This document shows positions 12,894-23,353 of a stretch of 64,000 nucleotides of DNA, one piece after another. The translations under genes and the position numbers were made by a program. The notes under the pieces are model-generated. The model was not told the DNA's origin. It did no database searches and saw only the letters and a list, made by a program, of their open reading frames with translations. This DNA is from Ciborinia camelliae. Its lineage: Eukaryota > Ascomycota > Leotiomycetes > Helotiales > Sclerotiniaceae. Each line of letters starts with the position of its first letter. Within the stretch, counting starts at the first letter, position 1. Location of the stretch: contig JANPYM010000003.1 of assembly GCA_025890175.1 (NCBI GenBank), positions 1,337,795 through 1,401,794 on the forward strand. The letters run 5' to 3'.

Positions 12894-13995
12894 ATTAGTT
12901 GAGTTTGCATGGATAGGATGCGTTTTTTACCTGATGCAACCTTCGATTATTTGGACGAGAATAAATGGTTCTGGGGAGTTTTTTACTTTAAGATCACTCT
13001 GCGATGGATATTATGGTGGATGGATGGATGGATGCATTGATACCAGGGATTTTCTCTCGATGCATACGCAGATGGACGAATCTTTCTTCTTCCGGCAGTT
13101 CAAGTTTTCAGGTTGAAGTTGAAGGAAGAAGAGTAGTACTTCTCTGCAGCAGCGAATGAATAGCATACTATGAAGGACAAATACGGGAAGATTCAAAAAT
13201 GGGATTTCGTTTTATTGAGGATAGTCAGGGATATCATGGTACTGGTAAGTACTATAAGCTCTTGAGGATACACAAGAGCAGATATTTCGTGGATGCATTC
13301 ATTGCTTTACTATGCGTACTTAGGTATGAAATGCATAGAAGTGGATTAAATAGTCAGAGAAATGAATATCAAGAAAATTTTAAGAAAATATCAGATTCGT
13401 ATGTACTTTTGCATGCAGTGTGATAATTGACAAGTTGGTCGTGGATATTGTATAAATTTGTTGTAAGAACACGTGAATATCATAAATACATTCACTGTGT
13501 GCTAGTCCCGTATACCGTAGCATATAATCCCACACAGCTACTGTAATACAACAAAATTGAATAAGTGATTGATGCCTCGGTTTTTGAATTGACTTGAAAT
13601 AGTGGAAATCTATCACTTAAATCAGGATCCAAATCCCAAAAGTCTTGGAAGTGGATGTATTGCTTTCCTCTCATTACTCTCAGTTAAGGAGCTATCTGGT
13701 TCTAAAACCCAATTTTTGCATGAAGTGCCTCCCGACTAAAACGCAATATCGCAGAGGGAAAATCGGCAATAGTTTCCAGTCCTGTATGTGGAAATATCAC
13801 TGGGAATGATTGTAATGAATCGATTCTGTCTACTTGATAATTACAATAAGAACAGCGGGAAAATTTATCGTTTGGGATATTTCAGAACTCAGAACTTGTG
13901 TCACGTTCTAAAACGGCAACTATTCGCGTTTTAAAACGAAGAATGAGTGCCAGTATTTCATCTTAAGTGCGCGGTAAGAATTAACTGCAATCTTT
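12894..13995. other. Intergenic interval, no gene seen
   Basis: Contains a short ATGG run (about 13017-13034) and scattered short frames without protein character. It is the shared 3' region of the convergent genes on each side. Confidence 0.6.
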
Positions 13996-14967
13996 CTACT
14001 CTCGGTTTAGCTTCTCCAAAGATGCCCATATGGGAGCCTCCAGAGTATCACGAGCTCCAGTCTTCACTGCTGTTGCTTCCTCTGGTGGACCAGGGTCATT
14101 GAAGGCATCTACTTCCCTAACCACTTTCCCAACCTCTAGAATAGTACCCCCACTGTACTTTTTACTCTCGATAAGTTCAAGCATCGCCTCGGCAACAAAC
14201 TGAGGAGTTACCCAAGTCGAATTATCCAGGTTATCCTCGGCGGGAAATGCCATCTTTTCGAGATATTCGGTCCATAATGGGGTTTTGACGAGACCAGGTG
14301 CAACCGCACTAACACGTACTTTGGGTATATCTGGAGTAGGGAATTCCAATTGTGCTAATGAACGAACAAAACCTGATATGGCATGTTTTGAGGCGACATA
14401 CATCGGCGTCGGAAGGAATGGGACTTGAGCGAGAATACTGGATATATGAATCACCACACCAGGCTTCTTTCGTGTCATGAAATGGTCGATAGCCATTTGA
14501 GTTGTGCGTATTGGGTGTGTAATGTTTGTATCAAGTATTTTATATCTCGACTCGGAGGTTTTGTCGATTGAAGGAGGAGTATTGGGAGGGATCCAGAAAT
14601 TCGAAAATGGCTAGGTACGACGTCGTTTGTTAGCAATTCGCTTCAGACCAGAAAAGTGGAAACAAACCGGCTCGAAAACACCAGCACCCGGGCAAACAAT
14701 ATCAGCACCACCAAACTGCTCGTTTGCTACCTCGAACATTTTATCCAGCTGGGCCCATTCCGTCACATCGGTTTGCAGGAATACGGCTTTCGCTCCATTT
14801 GAGGATGCGGAATATTTCGAAATCAATTGCTGTGCTTCTGGGCGTAAAGCTAGATCTGCAATCACAACATTGCAACCTCTGCTGAGTAGCAGTTCTGCGA
14901 AACAAAAATTGATGCCGGAACCACCTCCAGTCACAATTGCAGTCTTGGAATGGACGTTCATCGCCAT
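13996..14967 (-). CDS. Short-chain dehydrogenase/reductase (15-hydroxyprostaglandin dehydrogenase-like)
   Basis: Exons 14967-14668 and 14610-13996 give 304 residues; an in-frame ATG at 14988 would add seven. I prefer the internal start because the Rossmann core then begins at the usual distance. The cofactor loop is TGGGSGI, followed by Asp-Leu at the end of beta-2 (NVVIADL) and a D-V segment, suggesting NAD(H). The catalytic Ser lies in HISS and the Tyr/Lys pair in YVASK, followed by PGLVKTPL. The 57-bp intron (GTTTGT donor, CCTAG acceptor) splits the fold after GAGVFEP; the downstream exon begins PFSNFWIPPNTPP, which matches classical SDRs of this type. The substrate is unknown. Intact; soluble, no targeting signal. 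Confidence 0.9.
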
Positions 14968-15699
14968 TTTATATGAGTTAGAGTGCAATAGTATCTTCTT
15001 GATATGTATTCTATTTCAGCTGAAGAGTTACATATATATATATACCTAGTAGTATCAGTATGAAACGGCTAATCTCGGGATAGCTGCGATACTAAATTCA
15101 GATTAGTCGACGTTTCCATGTGGGCCATTTTATATTGTTAAAAAATGCGACTGCCATGAGGTATTGAAGCCGGACAGGCGGAATGGCTTAATGAAGTAAT
15201 GTTGTGGAGTTCCAATGACGATTTGATCAGAGACTATACTCTGATGGGTATACAGGTCTCACCCCCACTTTACTTGTACCCCAGCCACCAAGCAGCACTG
15301 CGGACAGCACAATAACAAGTAGCAAAGAAGCTTTACCTTCAATCTTGTGTGTATGATCGTAAAATATCATATGATTTGATTGTCGGAGGGAGATTTTCCT
15401 AGTCGAATAAATTCTCCTTGTTTGCGTACGGTGCCTGAATCACCAAGACTATTGTACCCACCTCCTTCCGCCAGAATCCACCGAAATCTGGGGACCGCAC
15501 GATCCTGCTGTCCCCAGAATATAAAAGGCTGCCTTGTCCCGCTGTCTTGGCTTGAGCTATGTCTGTCAAATGGTGTCGACATGGAATCATCCATCTGCTC
15601 GGGTGTCAGAATTATCGGGCTGATAGTGATCGAGATTCTGCATTCTCGTCTGGGAAATGAATATCGATGTTAGGGAGTCTTTGGAAATGTATTAGTTGG
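14968..15699. other. Short intergenic interval upstream of the SDR gene
   Basis: Contains a TATATATA stretch at about 15033-15043, which would be the SDR promoter region on the minus strand. No convincing coding sequence. The right part may hold lost upstream exons of the sugar-transporter relic. Confidence 0.5.
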
Positions 15700-16075
15700 T
15701 GATGACTTTCTCCAAACAATGGGGTATCCATCAAGAGGCGTTCAAGGAAACTTAACCTCGGTCTTTAATCTGTGGTGTTTTTTTCGGCGCGCTCTCTACT
15801 ATTTGGATTGGTGATTTCCTTGGTCGACCTAGAGTGATACTCATAGGTAGTACCGTTATTGCCCTAGATGCAATCATTCAGACTACAATTTATGGCGTTG
15901 CGCAGATGATGGTAGGAAGAGTCGTTGCCGGTATGGGGACGGGAATAAACACCGCCACTGCAGGTATTTGGCAAGCCGAGACTAGCAAGATGAGAAGTCG
16001 AGGGAAACGGTCGTGTGTCTGTATTCCATACATAGAAGATTATATTAAAGATTGGCCGATGATAGGTGGTACGTA
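15685..16075 (+). pseudogene. Relic of an MFS sugar transporter (one internal exon region)
   Basis: Translation from 15685 starts GVFGNVLVGDDFLQTMGYPS and reaches LWCFF. The frame then breaks inside a run of seven T at 15778-15784. Shifting one base gives GALSTIWIGDFLGRPRVILI and later VAQMMVGRVVAGMGTGINT, ATAGIWQAETSKMRSRGK. This is the TM2-TM4 block of fungal hexose/sugar transporters (Pfam Sugar_tr), including the G-R-x-R loop and the QAE-[TS]-S-K-x-x-x-R-G motif. Nothing recognisable precedes the acceptor-like TTAG before 15685, and the rest of the roughly 500-residue protein is missing after SRGK. The block is therefore a decayed fragment. A sequencing error in the T-run cannot explain the missing ends. 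Confidence 0.75.
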
Positions 16076-16557
16076 ATTATTCCAACAAATATTAGATGGT
16101 TATATTGTTGGATATGACCAATTGCATTTGGCTGCTGAAAAATGGCAAACCTGAAAAAAGAAAATGGTAGAATGGTAGAATGAGAAAGATGAAGATAAAG
16201 TCTGAAGCTTTTTTAAACTTTCCCTTTCGACCCGAATCAGTCCTATAATTAATATTCAATTAAATTAACGTGCGCATCGGGGACATCAGTGATGCCGGGC
16301 GTCATTTATCACTTACCCTTAAACTCCGCGCGATATGGCTCTTCATTGGCAATTTTCTACATCAGCCGGTACTAGTTAGCTGGTATGTAGATGTAGATGT
16401 AGATAATCTTCGCAGTTAAAAGATTCGACATGGTGCAACGAGTAAGGGTGCCCATCACCGAGATAACATAGGGCAAAGTGAACCAAGATATGTCTTCTAT
16501 TCGGGAAGATACTATATTAATGCAAAGACAAATTAGTAACATGTAGTTCAGAAACTA
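16076..16557. other. Non-coding interval after the transporter relic
   Basis: AT-rich, with a short TAGATG run near 16387. Nothing recognisable. It may be further decayed transporter sequence. Confidence 0.5.
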
Positions 16558-16860
16558 CTAAGATTTTGTATTGAATTTCACTGTCGACATTTCAAAGGCG
16601 ATGATGAGCTCGGAAAAGGAAGATTTGTCGTCTTCTACATTAAAAAAAGGGCCATTTTCATTGCCGACTGACTCAAAACTTGACTCAGAATGAATAACAT
16701 GCATTTTGACTTTTGCTATTCCAGTCATCCAGCCATCTTTCTCTGATAATAAAAGGACTTGATTTTTCATTTTGATTCCCACTCTCTTTTCTTTTCCTTC
16801 AACATCCACCAAGAAACTCGAGACATATTTCCACAACTTTGCATCACAACAGTTTGGCAT
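16558..16860 (-). CDS. Small hypothetical protein, doubtful
   Basis: An open frame of 100 residues starting MPNCCDAKLWKYVSSFLVDV. It has mixed, plausible composition without low complexity, and lies divergently about 320 bp from the cysteine-pair gene at 17179. It contains no known motif, and its true start or additional exons are unclear because an ATG further upstream is out of frame. It may be a fragment of a decayed gene. I include it only as a possibility. Confidence 0.3.
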   Translation of the reverse strand: MPNCCDAKLWKYVSSFLVDVEGKEKRVGIKMKNQVLLLSEKDGWMTGIAKVKMHVIHSESSFESVGNENGPFFNVEDDKSSFSELIIAFEMSTVKFNTKS

Positions 16861-17178
16861 CAAACATCTTCATAAACGGCAAGCACTTCCTCATAAAAAG
16901 TGACTAGTGAACTCATAATCGTAAGATTTTCCCAGTCTACTATATTCATGATTATTAAAGGACTTTGCTGAAACGATCTAGACATTCAAACTCATTACAC
17001 CGAACACGGCATCTCTACAAAAGTTCTCTTTCTTAAGCTACCTGTTCAGGTCAGTCGGTAATATATACACACTTCCTCTCTTATGGTTCTTCAAAAGACT
17101 GACATACATTTCAAGATCAACCATTAGGCCTATCTCTTCCAGCCCAGTCATTAAGGTCCTCACCAACACCCCGTTATC

Positions 17179-17970
17179 ATGTCGTTGAACCTAGAACCAT
17201 GCTCTGTCAGGGTAAAATTCAAATGTGCATGCACGGAAGAAACTCTCATCGAAGTCAAAAATTATGACGTGGGGGAAGGAACAACACGTCCCTATGATCC
17301 CATTGAAATCGAAGTGGCACATCCGATTATGATGTGCCAATTCTGCTCCCATGCCAAATATGGGGAAGGAAATCGCTTGGCAACTCCAATCTCACAGGCC
17401 TTGAAAAGAGAGGCGGAAAATATATGCCATGCTTATTCTAACACTTTCCAGAGTTTGGGGTGCTGGGGACACAAATTAAAGGAAGAGGGCCGCGAGTGGG
17501 TTCGATTAAACGGTAAAATTATGTGGATTGAGAGCATTCCAGACCAAACAATGTTCTCAGAACCATCTGGTTACGTGGAGGTGAAGCTAAATACTCGTGG
17601 AGAGGTTAAGATTAAATTACCAGAGATGTGTTATGGGGGCCAAGGCGAATTTGTGAAGAAGTTGAAAGCTGCCCCAGATCAGAAGTGGGAGGAATATCTG
17701 GAAGAGCTCAAAGCAAAAAAAAGTGTGATCTTTGAAAAGAGTTTGGAGGCTTGGCAGGCTCTGGTGAGAAGAGGGTTTGTGATCGAAGGGTGGGTTCTCA
17801 TGGTATCTTCCTATGATGGTAAGCCGGATTGGAGATTTTTGCAAAAAGAACGTGAAATTGAGGGGGATCTTGTGACCGTAGTCTGGTCAATGGCAATGGA
17901 TGCCCATTTGATTCACGTGCAAATTTACGAGACGCCAAGAAATGACGGTGAATCAAGTACCAGCCATTGA
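17179..17970 (+). CDS. Cysteine-pair (CxC, CxxC) protein of unknown function
   Basis: A single-exon frame of 263 residues with a clean ATG after a pyrimidine-rich leader. Near the N-terminus there are two cysteine pairs: FKCAC (about residues 15-19) and MMCQFC (about 52-57), about 35 residues apart, which could form a zinc-ribbon-like site. The C-terminal half is Lys/Glu-rich and probably helical (EEYLEELKAKKSVIFEKSLE), followed by a beta-rich end. Two neighbours (21873-22396 and 23354-23974) share the cysteine-pair layout and surrounding hydrophobic pattern, suggesting a local family. No signal peptide or membrane segment. Molecular function unknown. Confidence 0.65.
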   Translation: MSLNLEPCSVRVKFKCACTEETLIEVKNYDVGEGTTRPYDPIEIEVAHPIMMCQFCSHAKYGEGNRLATPISQALKREAENICHAYSNTFQSLGCWGHKLKEEGREWVRLNGKIMWIESIPDQTMFSEPSGYVEVKLNTRGEVKIKLPEMCYGGQGEFVKKLKAAPDQKWEEYLEELKAKKSVIFEKSLEAWQALVRRGFVIEGWVLMVSSYDGKPDWRFLQKEREIEGDLVTVVWSMAMDAHLIHVQIYETPRNDGESSTSH

Positions 17971-18742
17971 ATCATATCCAGGACAGGCTCAGGAATGTCT
18001 GGGAGCTCTACTGGGTATAAGAAGCTCACCTTGAACTAGTCTTAGAGGCAAGCCTATTATGAACGAACAATGCGAGATTTTCCAATAAAACAAATTCATG
18101 CCAGTGACCGAACTAGAGATTCACTGCCTAACTATAAGCCCAAAATATAACAGATGCAATGTATAAACCATGGTGAGAAATGAAATTAAAAATATCTATG
18201 TACGGACTGGAATGGGGACAATATTGATCGAGGGGAATTCCTCAACTATATGTGAAAAAATCTCGAGATATTTACTTGAAAGAAACTTCATTCGAAAGGC
18301 TACTTAGCCTATTGTGATGTAAAAGAATCTTGGAGGCCATCCTTGTAATATGGATCATTTAAGATCACTTTTATTAATATATAGAAAGTTTCGAGTTTCC
18401 GTTGGTGTGCTTCTTTTGAATGTGGATGGAGTAGAGGGCGGAAATGATTACCTAGTGAGATGTCGCTCAATAGGCGTATGCTGCGCATGAAAATAATCGA
18501 GGCAAACCTTACATTTTTGCAATACTCCTACAGCCAATATAAATCCGAAAAAAAGGTATAGAAAAAGGTGAGTGGAGTACTTTTGCTTATTCGGGTTGTG
18601 TGGAAAGAACAGAAAATCCATACGTGTAATTTGCTTGTATTACGAGGTTGAATTTCAGATAATATTAATGGTTAAAATATTTGAAGCAAAGTCTAGCAAG
18701 ACACAATACTGATGGCGTGATATCAAGGCATTCAACAGGTTA
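17971..18742. other. Intergenic interval between convergent genes
   Basis: AT-rich 3' flank with several AATAAA/AATATA-like stretches. No coding sequence recognised. Confidence 0.6.
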
Positions 18743-20600
18743 TCAGCGGGCGACAAGCGTTACTCTACATGGAAGACCATCACTTGGATGAGCTGCCCCA
18801 GATTGAATCTGGTATGCTCTATCCCCCTCGAGTGTTCTCAGACCAGTTCTAGGATGCATTTTGTCCCATTCATCGTACACGCTTTTGATTTCAAAGGCTC
18901 GTGTTGTTATAACAAGAATAATCTTCAGCTCTAGCATCGCTAGCTCCTGTCCTATGCAATTGCGTGGCCCGTATTCAAATGGCCGATAGGCGCCTTTTGG
19001 GGGATATAAACGGTCTCCCTCTTCAACAAGCCAGCGTTCTGGAAGAAACTTGTCTGGATCGGGCCAATAATTAGCGTCCCGATGAATAGCGTACGAATTT
19101 GACCAAACGAGAAATCCGTCCGTCGGGTATTGAAGTCCATCAGATCCTGAAATAAAGTAGCCTGGTTCACCGCTACGAACACTTGATGCAGGGGGATACA
19201 ACCGTAGGCTTTCTTTTATAACAGCAGATGTATAAGGAAGTCGGTTTAGAAGATGAGGATCTTCGTCGATTTTTGCTACTGCTTGATTGTCATCTGGCCC
19301 TAGAATCAGGTCATGCTCAGCAATTAATAGCTGGCGGGCCTTGGGATGGGTTGAAATTAGATGAAGGGCATAACATAAGGTGCTACTAGTTGAGTCGTAG
19401 CCGGCAAAGATGAATGTTCTTATTTGCGATGTGGCCAAGTCTCGAAAGATGGTATCCATAGAGTTGACCGATTCGTTTTGAGATTTGCTAGCAAGATAAG
19501 TATCGAGAGCGAGGTCGATTATCGTCTTCCTGCGAATATTGTTGGTAACTTCGATTTCCCCATGTTTTATTTTGTTTCCCCATGTTTTATTTTGAAGCGC
19601 AGTTTCAACTCTCGCCAAATGTATTGTTCCATCCGACGATTGTTCCACCATCTTATCATGGGTCGGAATGGATGGTAACGTGAAAGCAGATTGAATTCGT
19701 CCCCAAATGATAGCCATTTAATTTGATTGCGCAACGCAGAAACAAAATCGTTTGTTCTGACCTGAGAATTTAGGTGTGTGTCTCTATGGAGTTTTAGAAA
19801 TTGTTCCGATTAGATCATATCAAAAGGTTTGTACTTGCAGTGCCACCCTACCGATGATATCCAGGCTTAGTCTGGTTGTTAAAGTGTCCATGAGTATAAC
19901 ATCTGACTTCACCGCCGCTTCTCTTAGAATCTCGCAGAATATTGATATGTCTTTCATCATCTCAGGAACTAGTGTCATAAGATGGCCACCACTGAAGCCC
20001 GGGTTGAAAATATTTCTCCATTTTTTCCACTGACTGCCTTCCATTGTGACCAAATCATTTCCACCTGTCATAGGGCGCGTGTATTCGCGCAGGGTATGAA
20101 ACTTAGGCAGAGAATGTAATTGAGTAATTTGGTAAGCTGGATCTGGGGCTGCAACGACGAGCATTTGAGGGCCGAATGGCCAGGTGTCAATGTAGAACAT
20201 CGGACCTAGATCAGGAAACATAAGTTTAATCTGATGTGGAAGGACGTGAGTATTAACATCACTGGGTAATTGAGACATGATTTCAGCAACCAATTTCAAA
20301 TGTCCCAACAACGGGTGGTGAGGAGGCATTGGCTATATGACCTTGTCAGCCATAAAATCAAGATAGTATCGGGAGAAGTGCAACTATGGAATAACTCACC
20401 AGGCCATTATTTCTCATACGCTGAAACTTGCTACGTATTTGATACAGCTTGGTGAGGAAATGCGCGATTAGAAGGCCACACAGCACCAAGCAAGACTGAG
20501 CAAGGGAGGCCCAGCCTGGAAGACATGAAACGAGGTCGATGTTAAGGGACATTATTCTGCGATGGAGGGTATATACGAGGGCAGAAAAGGTATTGTTCAA
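18743..20600 (-). pseudogene. Cytochrome P450 (CYP59/StcS-like), frameshifted by a 20-bp tandem duplication
   Basis: Exons 20600-20400 (or from ATG 20552), 20332-19839 and 19783-18743 make a near-complete P450 that would have about 555-570 residues. Visible parts are an N-terminal membrane anchor (CLVLCGLLIAHFL), PPHHPLLGHL, the I-helix AGYDSTSST, ExxR in KESLRL, PERW and the haem loop FEYGPRNCIG. The second intron uses a GC donor (GCAAGT at 19838-19833), and joining there gives GRVALDTHLNSQ, a conserved run. In exon 3 the unit TTTCCCCATGTTTTATTTTG stands twice in tandem (19555-19574, 19575-19594). With both copies the frame ends at a stop within the second copy; the P450 homology continues in another frame beyond. 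Resemblance to CYP59 is by pattern and the substrate is unknown. An upstream truncated protein lacking the haem site is all that could be made. Confidence 0.85.
19555..19594. repeat. Exact 20-bp tandem duplication inside the P450 coding exon
   Basis: Two identical, adjacent 20-base units. Twenty is not a multiple of three, so the insertion shifts the reading frame. The absence of any differences between the units suggests the event is recent. Confidence 0.95.
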
Positions 20601-21872
20601 AGCTTAGAGGGGAAGAGCGAGTGTATTTAAACTGAATGTGAAGTGGAAGTGATGTGAAAAGAGATGCAGAAGCGAGACGCAGAAATTCGAAAGTTCAGCC
20701 GCGGTGGGGCGGCGGTGTAACCTTATGTAACCAACAGACCCGGCCTTTTGGGTAGTATCTAAAGGGATATAAGTGCTACAAGAAAAAGGCTAGAGCTTCA
20801 ACTAGTAAATAGTCTTGACACCTCATTTTAACTACCTACCTAGATTGGTATATCTCTAAGCCTCATTGCAGATAAATCATGTTGAATCTAGCCGTCTGGT
20901 ACAAGCATCTAGTTAGTTGCCCCATACTGTAGGGCTTAGCGTCGTTTCCCCACATTGTGGAATAACCTTAAATCTCTTAGCTCTTCTTTAAACAACAACC
21001 AACACTGAACTCTACTATTGTGATTGTAATTACAATAAATCGTCTCTAATATATATCTCGCTCTTTATTATTTTAATAGATAATAATATAACACATTTAA
21101 CCAAGTCCTACGACGAGGAATTAGAGCATCTGCTGGCCGCTGAAGAGTGTTCTCCACTTTAACAGGTGACAAATCACACATCTGGGAAGAGGTCATGTAA
21201 ATATAACCACTTAGCTACGTACAAGCAAATGCGAGACTTTACCAAACCAAAGAACAAGATTGCTTTTCAAAAAATCAACTTATATATACAACTACCTAAT
21301 GACATTTTACTTTTGTGACTACGAAGAAATAATAAATGTAACTTTGTGTTTCCACACTTCAAGTTCGAGAGAATAGCAAAGACTTGTACAACAAAGATAG
21401 GCCCCAAGGCTATGTCATACTTCAATATAAGAATATGGACAATAATCTCCAAGTTCCCCATGACTTTGTATTTACGAGCCAAAAGGCCACTTACAGTGGC
21501 ACGATTTAAATATCATTCATTGATGGGGCCTAGCACTATCACTCACATTCCATCAAAGCACATAAATCTTCTAACCGATATTGTTTCTTCCCTTTTCAGA
21601 CAATCGTACAGTGAAATCAGTCTGTCCTTGAACTATCGCACTGCTGCATTGGATGTATGCACACCAAGATATGACAATGATGTGGCATAAAATGCTAAAG
21701 TTCTAGAAATCATTCGTAAGACCGTGTAACAATATTTTCACCAGGAATATATATCTACCGTAATAAAGTAGAAATTTCAAATTTGGGCAATTTTGTACAA
21801 CGTCTGGTTACTGATCACTAAAATTCGCCCACACCCTCCTCATATTATCAACCATCGTGCATAGATAATGCC
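20601..21872. other. Intergenic interval, P450 promoter side
   Basis: Holds the upstream region of the P450 and AT-rich sequence (around 21000-21100). A 114-residue frame at 21346-21690 has no recognisable features and is not called. Confidence 0.6.
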
Positions 21873-22396
21873 CGAAAGACATGTGCATTAGAATGGAAAT
21901 TCCACTGCCGGTGTGGAGCAAAAGACACATTCCAAATACCGTGTCACGCAGGAGCCCACAACTCGAAAAATCCGCAAGTGCACATTCGAGGAAAGCGTCC
22001 CTCGGCTATATGTATCAAATGTTGCAGAAACATTCTTGGATTCGAGTTCAGAGATGAATTTGAAGAGAACCTCATAAAAGAGCGTCATTTCATTTTGGCG
22101 GCCTTTAAAGATGTTCTGGAAGTGGTAGAAGGCGAGTGATATAGATTGAAAAGGGGTCTTAATAATGACTTTGTGTCATTCCAGGTAGAGCGCGAATTAA
22201 CTTTTTGTGGATGAGAGACCTGAAGTATCTCAGAATGTCTGAAGATACTAGGTGGCTGGAAGATTTTGACTGCTACCCGTTACCGGTGAATATAGAAGCA
22301 CTAGATTTGAAACCACGGGCATCAAAGTCAGACAGATATTGCAAATGGGAAACAGCAAAAGAGTCATTAAAGCTTATCTTTCGAAAGCAGAAATAA
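21873..22396 (+). pseudogene. Fragment or partial model of a cysteine-pair protein
   Basis: A frame from about 21873 reads CALEWKFHCRCGAKDTFQIP and later SAICIKCCRNILGF, repeating the CxC then CxxC layout of the gene at 17179 with similar flanking residues. It continues to ILAAFKDVLEVVEG. A probable intron (donor GTGATA at 22137, acceptor GGTAG) then leads to FLWMRDLKYLRMSED and a stop at 22396. No in-frame ATG is found nearby upstream, so either the first exon is unseen or the gene has lost its start. The donor is weak. I regard it as a decayed or incompletely modelled paralogue. Confidence 0.45.
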
Positions 22397-22880
22397 AACG
22401 TCCCAAATGAGGTTGAGGAAGCAGTTGAAGTTTTGGAGAATACGGGCAGAAGCGTTATTGATTATATGAAGCGCGAAACGAAGAAATATTGAGAGAAAAG
22501 GGGGTTCAGAAAAAGTGCAACTTTCTGATGGGTGGGTGATTGGGACATTCTGATTGATAGTGTAAAGCTTAGAGGAAAACTCGCTCGGGGATTTTGGGGA
22601 CCCATGTAGTGAGGTTGAGAAGAGTTGCGATGCCGAGCATCACTGTGAAGGCAAGCGAAGAGACTCCGAGATGACTCAAAAGGTCATTTGCAAGGAACTT
22701 TTACAAAAAAAACTTTTTCGTAAGCATCGCTGCCAATTCTAGTCACTCCTTTCATAAAGGTTTTCAAGATCCCGCCAACGTCCTCCTCTTCTTCTACTTC
22801 CAAATCCTCGACATCAAATCTTCGACACTAAATCTTCATCCACCTTTACAGCCAATACACTACATATTGGTATTATCTCG
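22397..22880. other. Interval before the 9-bp minisatellite, no gene seen
   Basis: The left part may be the 3' tail of the preceding fragment. A pyrimidine-rich leader-like stretch starts at about 22780. Confidence 0.5.
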
Positions 22881-23059
22881 CATCAACCTCATCAACCTCA
22901 TCAACCTCATCAACCTCATCAACCTCATCAACCTCATCAACCTCATCAACCTCATCAACCTCATCAACCTCATCAACCTCATCAACCTCATCAACCTCAT
23001 CAACCTCATCAACCTCATCAACCTCATCAACCTCATCAACCTCATCAACCTCATCAACC
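22881..23059. repeat. 9-bp minisatellite (CATCAACCT), about 20 copies
   Basis: A perfect array of CATCAACCT with no substitutions. It lies 295 bp upstream of the ATG of the next gene, probably in its promoter or 5' leader. Because the unit is a multiple of three, long open frames run through it on both strands, but these are artefacts. Perfect homogeneity suggests rapid copy-number turnover. Confidence 0.95.
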
Positions 23060-23353
23060 AAAATCGACATCTCTCAGGTCCCAACCTCGACACCCCGAAA
23101 AACAAAATTTCAACATCATCTTGCACCAACCTTCCTCGACAAACATTCCTGAAAACAATATTTCGATAGCATCTTGCATCAACTCAACCAACCTTATCAG
23201 CCAACATCGCCAAACGTTCTTACAAACATTCTTACAAACAACAACATATCATCCCCCTAGAACTCAAAAGGTATACATCAAGTTTATTCCCAAGTTACGA
23301 GAGGTTAATAACCTAACGATTTATATAGACACCTCACTTCTAACTCAACAACA

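Noticed and set aside
22867..23169. Open frames of 65-100 residues on both strands (LIN/RLM/DEV repeats).
   Set aside because: They are produced by the 9-bp minisatellite, which is open in all frames.
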